In this document: in pieces, positions 1 to 5,051 of the stretch
Position numbering within the stretch: position 1 is the stretch's first letter
Layout: every line of letters starts with the position of its first letter
Translations under genes and position numbers: made by a program
Notes under the pieces: generated by a model
Databases searched by the model: none
Told to the model about the DNA's origin: nothing
Seen by the model: only the letters and a program-made list of their open reading frames with translations
Assembly: GCA_021155145.1 (NCBI GenBank)
Contig: JAJNPX010000469.1
Location: 1-5,051 of the forward strand
Direction: 5' to 3'
From: Acidisarcina sp.
Lineage (GTDB): Bacteria > Acidobacteriota > Blastocatellia > Pyrinomonadales > Pyrinomonadaceae
DNA length: 5,051 bases

Positions 1-223
1 CGAACTGCCGGCGGAGGGAGGTTTCGGGCACTACCTCGGCGACATCGTCATTTCCGCCCAACAAGCCGAGCGCCAGGCAAAAGAAAATAAACTTACACTC
101 GACATCGAGATCAAGCAGCTCATCCTTCACGGCGTACTCCATTTGTGCGGATACGATCACGAGACCGACAACGGCGAGATGAACGCCCGCGAACTGGAGC
201 TTCGCCAACGACTCTCCATCTAA
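1..223 (+). CDS. ybeY: Endoribonuclease YbeY, 3' part (5' end outside window)
   Basis: This is the C-terminal 73 residues of YbeY, read from base 2 to a TAA stop at 221-223. YbeY is a cytoplasmic zinc-dependent single-strand endoribonuclease that takes part in 16S rRNA 3'-end maturation and 70S ribosome quality control. The family signature is plain: HGVLHLCGYDHE at visible residues 43-54 supplies the three zinc-binding histidines (H43, H47, H53, spacing H-x3-H-x5-H). It is preceded by the usual YLGDIVIS strand (residues 11-18) and followed by the acidic NGEMNARELE helix (57-66) that closes the fold. The Cys before GYDH is a mild variation. The stop overlaps an ATG (TAATG), but that ATG is out of frame with lgt, which starts 19 bases after the stop. 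Function is known from the family; the identification by motif is secure. Confidence 0.95.
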   Translation, partial: ELPAEGGFGHYLGDIVISAQQAERQAKENKLTLDIEIKQLILHGVLHLCGYDHETDNGEMNARELELRQRLSI

Positions 224-242
224 TGAGTGTCCGACTGACGTT

Positions 243-1241
243 ATGCCGGGACCATTTATCCACGACATCGACCCCGTTATCTATAGCCTTGGTAATGTGC
301 ATTTCTGGTTCTATGGCCTCAGCTTCACACTGGGGTTCATCAATGCTCATATTTTTCTTCGGCGAAACCGAGAGCGCGTCGGGCTGAGCCTGTCAGACGT
401 ATACGACCTGACGCTCTTTCTTGCTATCGGCATCTTGCTCGGCGGGCGTGCGGTCGTGGTGTTCAACAACGAATGGGACTTTTACCTTCACCATCCGGAG
501 CTGATCTTCAGTCCGTTCGTCGGCGGATTCGCATCACACGGGCTGATACTCGGCGGAACGATCGCTGTCGCTCTCTTCTGCTATTTCTATAAGACCCCGG
601 TCCGCCCGCTGCTGGACGTGCTCGCCATAGCCGCGGCGATCATTCTCGGGTTTGGACGCATCGGCAATTTTATCGATGGGCAGATCTACGGCTTTTTGAC
701 CGATCTTCCCTGGGGCGTTGAGTTTCCGGTCATCGAGGGCTTTCGTCACCCGGTAGTACTGTATGACGGGCTGAAGAATTTCGCGCTCGTGCCGCTGCTT
801 CTCTGGTTAAAGGGTCGAGGTGCTCCTCCCGGGCGCGTCGCCGCGGTGTTTTGCGTTCTTTATCCGCTGCTGCGCATTCCGATAGACACGCTGCGAGATT
901 ATCCAAGCGACACGCTGGGCTTGCCAAACGGCCAACTGCTTAATCTGATCATGCTCGCCGTCGGGATCGTGGCCCTTGCGGTGAACATCTATCGAAACCT
1001 GGATCGATCGAGACCGCGCGAGGCGGCAAAAACTCCGCCGCCGAACGGTAGCCTCTTGTGGCGAAGGATCGCACTGGCCGCCGTGTGCGTATTTCCGCTC
1101 GTGATCCCGAGCGATGCAACCCGCGACGTACCGGCAACTTACGGCCATCGACACCCGATCCGACACTCGATCCTTTACCCCGCGATCGCCGAGGATCTTG
1201 ACGCCGCCGACAGGGCCCGCAAGTCTCGCGAAACAAGATAG
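243..1241 (+). CDS. lgt: Prolipoprotein diacylglyceryl transferase, divergent
   Basis: Lgt is an inner-membrane enzyme that transfers diacylglycerol from phosphatidylglycerol to the lipobox cysteine of prolipoproteins, the first step of lipoprotein maturation. The 332-residue product has about seven membrane segments in the Lgt pattern (roughly 13-35, 53-74, 98-116, 122-144, 171-189, 197-216, 230-250). Aligning by eye to E. coli Lgt, I see Y24 (Y26), H99 in ASHG (H103), R139 and N142 in GRIGNF (R143, N146), G150 (G154), Y207 and R211 (Y235, R239). LGGR (67-69 region), WGVEFP (157-162) and RHPVVLYDG (168-176) are also typical. Two important positions differ: E151 is Q147 and E243 is D215. Residues 252-332 form an extension with an extra hydrophobic stretch (273-289) and a charged, His/Arg-containing tail. 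ATG 243 is the first start codon after an in-frame stop at 180-182; no good ribosome binding site precedes it. Family assignment is firm; full activity is inferred. Confidence 0.93.
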   Translation: MPGPFIHDIDPVIYSLGNVHFWFYGLSFTLGFINAHIFLRRNRERVGLSLSDVYDLTLFLAIGILLGGRAVVVFNNEWDFYLHHPELIFSPFVGGFASHGLILGGTIAVALFCYFYKTPVRPLLDVLAIAAAIILGFGRIGNFIDGQIYGFLTDLPWGVEFPVIEGFRHPVVLYDGLKNFALVPLLLWLKGRGAPPGRVAAVFCVLYPLLRIPIDTLRDYPSDTLGLPNGQLLNLIMLAVGIVALAVNIYRNLDRSRPREAAKTPPPNGSLLWRRIALAAVCVFPLVIPSDATRDVPATYGHRHPIRHSILYPAIAEDLDAADRARKSRETR

Positions 1242-1277
1242 TTTCCGTTCTGTGCTAATCTCCTTTTGTTACAGAAT

Positions 1278-2804
1278 ATGTCAGACACACAAAAAACCGC
1301 TGAACCGTGCGTGATGGTCATTTTCGGCGCGACCGGAGACCTGACCAAGCGAAAACTCTTTCCTGCACTCTACAATCTCGCGAAAGACGGCCATATGCCC
1401 GACAACTTCGCGATCGTCGGTGTCGGCCGCCAGGAGATGCTCTCCGATGAGTTTCGCGATCAAATGATCGTCAACCTTAAGGAATTTGCGGGGACCACCG
1501 GCGACGACGAATGGGTCAAATGGTTCTGCGAGCGGACCTTCTATACCGGCGGCGATTTTGACGACGACAAGAAATTGTTCAAGGACATCAAGGACATGCT
1601 CCGCGACGTATGCGAAGCGAACAAGATCCCTGAGAATTTCTTTTATTACATGGCGATCCCGCCCGACCTTTTCGCGAACGTCACGCAAAAGATAGTCAAG
1701 AACGGGCTCGGAAAGGAAGAGAACGGCAACTGGCGGCGGTTCATATTCGAAAAGCCATTCGGCCGCGATCTTGAATCTGCAAAGAAGTTGAACTCCGATC
1801 TATTGAAGCTCCTTAAGGAATCCCAGATCTACCGGATCGATCATTATCTCGGCAAAGAGACCGTCCAGAATCTTTTGGTCTTCCGCTTCGGCAACAGCAT
1901 TTTCGAGCCGATTTGGAACCGCAACTTCATCGATCACGTGCAGGTAACGGTCGCTGAAAAGCTGGGTGTTGAGCTTCGGGGCGGATACTACGATTCCGCC
2001 GGAGCCCTCCGGGATATGATCCCGAATCACATTTTTCAGCTCGTTACCCTGACCGCGATGGAACCGCCGGTTTCTTTTGACGCCGACTCCGTGCGCGACG
2101 AACAGGCCAAGATACTTCAGGCTATCCAGCCATTCTCGCCCGAGGACGCGCTTCACTGCGCCGTTCGCGGGCAGTACGCCGCCGGCCGCGTAGATGGCGA
2201 TGCCGTACCGGCATATCGAAAGGAAGAAAAGGTCGCCCCCGATTCGAATACCGAGACGTTTGCTTCGCTAAAACTCGCGATCGACAATTGGCGTTGGGCC
2301 GACGTGCCCTTCTATGTGCGAACGGGCAAGCGAATGCCAACTAAGCACTCGAGCATCGTCATCCAGTTCAAAAAGGCGCCCTTCGTACTCTTTCGCGATA
2401 CGCCGATCGAACGCCTTACCACCAACCGCATCGAGATACACATCCAGCCCGACGAGGGCATCACACTCCATTTCGGAGCAAAGATCCCGGGCCCGATCGT
2501 GAAGATGGGCGCGGTCGATATGGATTTCGATTACCTCGAGCATTTCGGCGAACAGATCAGTACCGGCTACGAGCGTCTCCTGTTCGACTGCATGATCGGC
2601 GACGCGACCCTTTTCCAGCGTGCAGACATGGTCGAGGCCAGTTGGCGCATTGTCACGCCTATCCTCGACGTATGGAGTGCGATACCGGCCCGAGACTTCC
2701 CGAACTACGAAGCCGGCACCTGGGGCCCGGAGGATTCCGACGAGCTGCTGCGGCGGGATGGAAGAAAATGGAAGAACGAAGTACCCGAGGCCGCGACCGC
2801 GTGA
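1278..2804 (+). CDS. zwf: Glucose-6-phosphate 1-dehydrogenase
   Basis: This enzyme oxidises glucose 6-phosphate to 6-phosphogluconolactone with reduction of NADP(+), opening the oxidative pentose phosphate pathway in the cytoplasm. The 508-residue product has the usual family length. The N-terminal Rossmann motif is [11 protein letters not shown] (17-27), followed by EKPFG (158-162) and the active-site signature RIDHYLGKE (186-194) with D188, H189 and K193. The second catalytic histidine, H251, lies in DMIPNHIFQ (246-254). [13 protein letters not shown] (234-246), VRTGKRM (347-353) and [10 protein letters not shown] (441-450) complete the pattern. All key residues are present. I prefer ATG 1278, which gives MSDTQK and places the Rossmann strand at residue 11; an in-frame TTG at 1266 would add only four residues. 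Neither has a clear Shine-Dalgarno. The gene lies 36 bases after lgt and its stop overlaps the pgl start by 4 bases, so coupling with pgl is likely. NADP rather than NAD preference is assumed from the family. Confidence 0.98.
   Translation: MSDTQKTAEPCVMVIFGATGDLTKRKLFPALYNLAKDGHMPDNFAIVGVGRQEMLSDEFRDQMIVNLKEFAGTTGDDEWVKWFCERTFYTGGDFDDDKKLFKDIKDMLRDVCEANKIPENFFYYMAIPPDLFANVTQKIVKNGLGKEENGNWRRFIFEKPFGRDLESAKKLNSDLLKLLKESQIYRIDHYLGKETVQNLLVFRFGNSIFEPIWNRNFIDHVQVTVAEKLGVELRGGYYDSAGALRDMIPNHIFQLVTLTAMEPPVSFDADSVRDEQAKILQAIQPFSPEDALHCAVRGQYAAGRVDGDAVPAYRKEEKVAPDSNTETFASLKLAIDNWRWADVPFYVRTGKRMPTKHSSIVIQFKKAPFVLFRDTPIERLTTNRIEIHIQPDEGITLHFGAKIPGPIVKMGAVDMDFDYLEHFGEQISTGYERLLFDCMIGDATLFQRADMVEASWRIVTPILDVWSAIPARDFPNYEAGTWGPEDSDELLRRDGRKWKNEVPEAATA
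2787..2790 (+). promoter_or_regulatory. Candidate ribosome binding site for pgl
   Basis: GAGG inside the 3' end of zwf lies 10 bases before the GTG at 2801. It is short and slightly far, but it is the clearest Shine-Dalgarno-like motif ahead of any start in the window and it supports GTG 2801 as the pgl start. Confidence 0.35.
2801..2804 (+). other. zwf/pgl 4-base start-stop overlap
   Basis: GTGA contains the GTG start of pgl (2801-2803) and the TGA stop of zwf (2802-2804). Such overlaps usually let a ribosome finishing the first gene restart on the second, keeping dehydrogenase and lactonase output matched. The overlap is seen directly; coupling is inferred. Confidence 0.8.
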
Positions 2805-3538
2805 AGATCGTTGTGACAAAGAACGTCGATGAACTCGGCGGAATGGCGGCCCGGGAATTCGCCGCCGCGGCCAGGGCATCGGTCGATGCGAGGGGACGGT
2901 TTATCGTTGCCCTTTCGGGCGGCTCTACGCCTCGCGTGCTTTATCGCAGCCTTCGGGATATCCCGATGCCCTGGGCCAAGACGTATTTTTTCTTTGGCGA
3001 CGAAAGGAACGTCCTACCGGATAGCGATCAGAGCAATTTTCGCCTCGCCCGCGATGAGCTCTTCGCACCCCTTGATATTGATGAAGGCTCGGTCTACCGG
3101 TGGCTGACCGAACTTCAAGACCCCGAGGCCATTGCCCTTGATTATGAAGAACGCCTTCGCAAATTCTTTTCGACCTCTGCGTCGGAGCCCTTTCCAGTGT
3201 TTGACCTGATCCTGCTGGGAATGGGCGGCGACGGCCACACGGCGTCTCTTTTTCCCGAGACCGAAGCTCTCGATGAAGCCCGCCGCCTTGCCGTTCAAAA
3301 TCCGGTCCCTCAGCTCGGCACCGTACGTTTCACGCTTACATTTCCGGTCATTAACAGCGCCAGAAACGTCGTGTTCATGGTCGCCGGCGCTGACAAAGCT
3401 CAAGCCCTTAAGGAGGTCCTCGAAGGTGAGCGGCAGCCTCATCTTTATCCCTCGCAGATGGTGCGGCCGGTCGAAGGAAACCTGACCTGGTTTCTCGACG
3501 AAGCGGCTGCAGGCCTTCTATCTCAGAAAAACATTTGA
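2801..3538 (+). CDS. pgl: 6-phosphogluconolactonase (DevB type)
   Basis: This enzyme hydrolyses 6-phosphogluconolactone to 6-phosphogluconate, the second oxidative pentose phosphate step, immediately downstream of the zwf reaction. From GTG 2801 the product is 245 residues, within the normal range of about 220-260. Diagnostic motifs are LSGGSTP (38-44), FFGDER (64-69) with the SNF that follows at 78-80, [14 protein letters not shown] (139-152), and [15 protein letters not shown] near the C-terminus (222-236). These match the NagB/RpiA-like sugar-phosphate isomerase fold of DevB lactonases rather than the seven-bladed propeller YbhE type. The reading frame stays open upstream to an ATG at 2642, but that region lies wholly within zwf, reads as Arg/Pro-rich out-of-frame sequence and has no family similarity, so I reject the longer form. 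The GTG overlaps the zwf TGA as GTGA, a standard translational-coupling arrangement. No missing residues noticed. Confidence 0.95.
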   Translation: MKIVVTKNVDELGGMAAREFAAAARASVDARGRFIVALSGGSTPRVLYRSLRDIPMPWAKTYFFFGDERNVLPDSDQSNFRLARDELFAPLDIDEGSVYRWLTELQDPEAIALDYEERLRKFFSTSASEPFPVFDLILLGMGGDGHTASLFPETEALDEARRLAVQNPVPQLGTVRFTLTFPVINSARNVVFMVAGADKAQALKEVLEGERQPHLYPSQMVRPVEGNLTWFLDEAAAGLLSQKNI

Positions 3539-3578
3539 TTTTGAGCTTAAGTAAACCTACCATTCAAGCGTATTAGTT

Positions 3579-4889
<1,311 letters not shown>

Positions 4890-4952
4890 CGGATCCCCGG
4901 CCGAACCCGCCTCCTTTCACCGAGCATTAGGTAACTCAAACAGCCGAAGCGT

Positions 4953-5051
4953 GTGGATAATTGGTATATTTCCTCCATCCTGGGAACGATCCTTCTAGGT
5001 TTCCAGATCGATGGGATGACGCTCTGGGTTCCGAATTTTTTGGAATTTGAT
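4953..5051 (+). CDS. Possible start of an unrecognised gene (truncated by window end)
   Basis: From GTG 4953 a frame stays open to the window edge and gives 33 residues beginning VDNWYISSILGTILLGFQ. The stretch is mildly hydrophobic and could be the first membrane segment or signal anchor of the next protein in the same direction, 63 bases after the CBS-domain gene. I do not recognise a family. There is no good ribosome binding site, and the codon usage is less GC-biased at third positions than the genes to the left. An in-frame ATG at 5016 would be an alternative start. Thirty-three open codons can occur by chance, so this is tentative; the region could equally be an untranslated leader. Confidence 0.33.
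   Translation, partial: MDNWYISSILGTILLGFQIDGMTLWVPNFLEFD
4962..4970 (+). promoter_or_regulatory. Possible extended -10 promoter element
   Basis: TGGTATATT resembles the extended -10 consensus TGnTATAAT (five of six hexamer bases). No matching -35 is present at the usual distance, which extended -10 promoters can tolerate. Transcription would begin near 4977, at the start of the inverted repeat described separately. It conflicts with a GTG 4953 start for the right-edge frame. Weak evidence from one motif only. Confidence 0.18.
4975..5014 (+). repeat. Imperfect inverted repeat / possible RNA hairpin
   Basis: CCATC-CTGGGAA (4975-4986) pairs with TTTCCAG (5000-5006) and GATGG (5010-5014). This gives a 7-pair inner stem with one G-T wobble, a 5-pair outer stem, a 3-base bulge (ATC) and a 13-base loop. 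No T-run follows immediately, so it is not a standard intrinsic terminator. It could be a leader hairpin or a chance structure inside the possible right-edge coding frame. Confidence 0.3.

Noticed and set aside
223..387. ATG overlapping the ybeY stop (TAATG) as a start for a small 54-residue protein
   Set aside because: The frame overlaps the conserved lgt N-terminus, ends at 387, and gives no recognisable protein; lgt uses ATG 243 in another frame. The motif may still help ribosomes stay on the message.
1242..1277. Promoter or terminator between lgt and zwf
   Set aside because: The 36 bases contain no stem followed by T's and no hexamer pair with acceptable spacing; it looks like a plain intergenic spacer in an operon.
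2268..2879. Minus-strand open frame of 203 codons opposite the zwf 3' end and pgl 5' end
   Set aside because: It spans two genes with clear motifs on the plus strand and reads as low-information Arg-rich sequence, typical of antisense shadows in GC-rich DNA.
3535..3563. Possible sigma-70 promoter ahead of the CorC-like gene: TTGATT, 17-base spacer, TACCAT
   Set aside because: Only four of six bases match in each hexamer, it overlaps the pgl stop, and it would leave a leader of about 9 bases. Such matches are common by chance in an AT-rich gap.

Overview
The window is a compact, entirely plus-strand bacterial gene cluster. In order it holds the 3' end of ybeY (rRNA-processing metalloendoribonuclease), lgt (prolipoprotein diacylglyceryl transferase), zwf (glucose-6-phosphate dehydrogenase), pgl (6-phosphogluconolactonase, DevB type), a CorC/HlyC-type membrane protein with paired CBS domains, and a possible start of a further gene running off the right edge. 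No RNA gene, mobile element, CRISPR array or convincing terminator was seen. No gap between the five recognised genes exceeds 40 bases. The only longer non-assigned stretch is the roughly 60 bases after the CBS-domain gene, plus the uncertain right edge.

The organism is a moderately GC-rich bacterium. The protein flavour (the divergent Lgt with its NFIDGQ and FRHPVVLYDG motifs, the DMIPNH form of G6PD, and a CorC-like protein in the neighbourhood of ybeY) fits Acidobacteriota or a related soil lineage. This is an impression from memory of such sequences, not a search result. Start sites mostly lack a clear Shine-Dalgarno sequence.

Layout and function: ybeY ends at 223 in a TAATG motif and lgt starts 19 bases further on. 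zwf follows lgt after 36 bases. zwf and pgl overlap by 4 bases (GTGA), which points to translational coupling of the first two enzymes of the oxidative pentose phosphate pathway: glucose-6-phosphate to 6-phosphogluconolactone with NADP reduction, then hydrolysis to 6-phosphogluconate. No gnd gene (6-phosphogluconate dehydrogenase) is in view. The CBS-domain membrane protein begins 40 bases after pgl. The spacing allows one transcript for the whole set, but the functions (ribosome quality control, lipoprotein maturation, NADPH supply, ion-transport-like membrane protein) are unrelated housekeeping roles.

I did not find a new biological system here. The points most worth a second look are unusual residues in Lgt and in the membrane domain of the CorC-like protein, the C-terminal extension of Lgt, and the unassigned right edge with a possible gene start and an inverted repeat.
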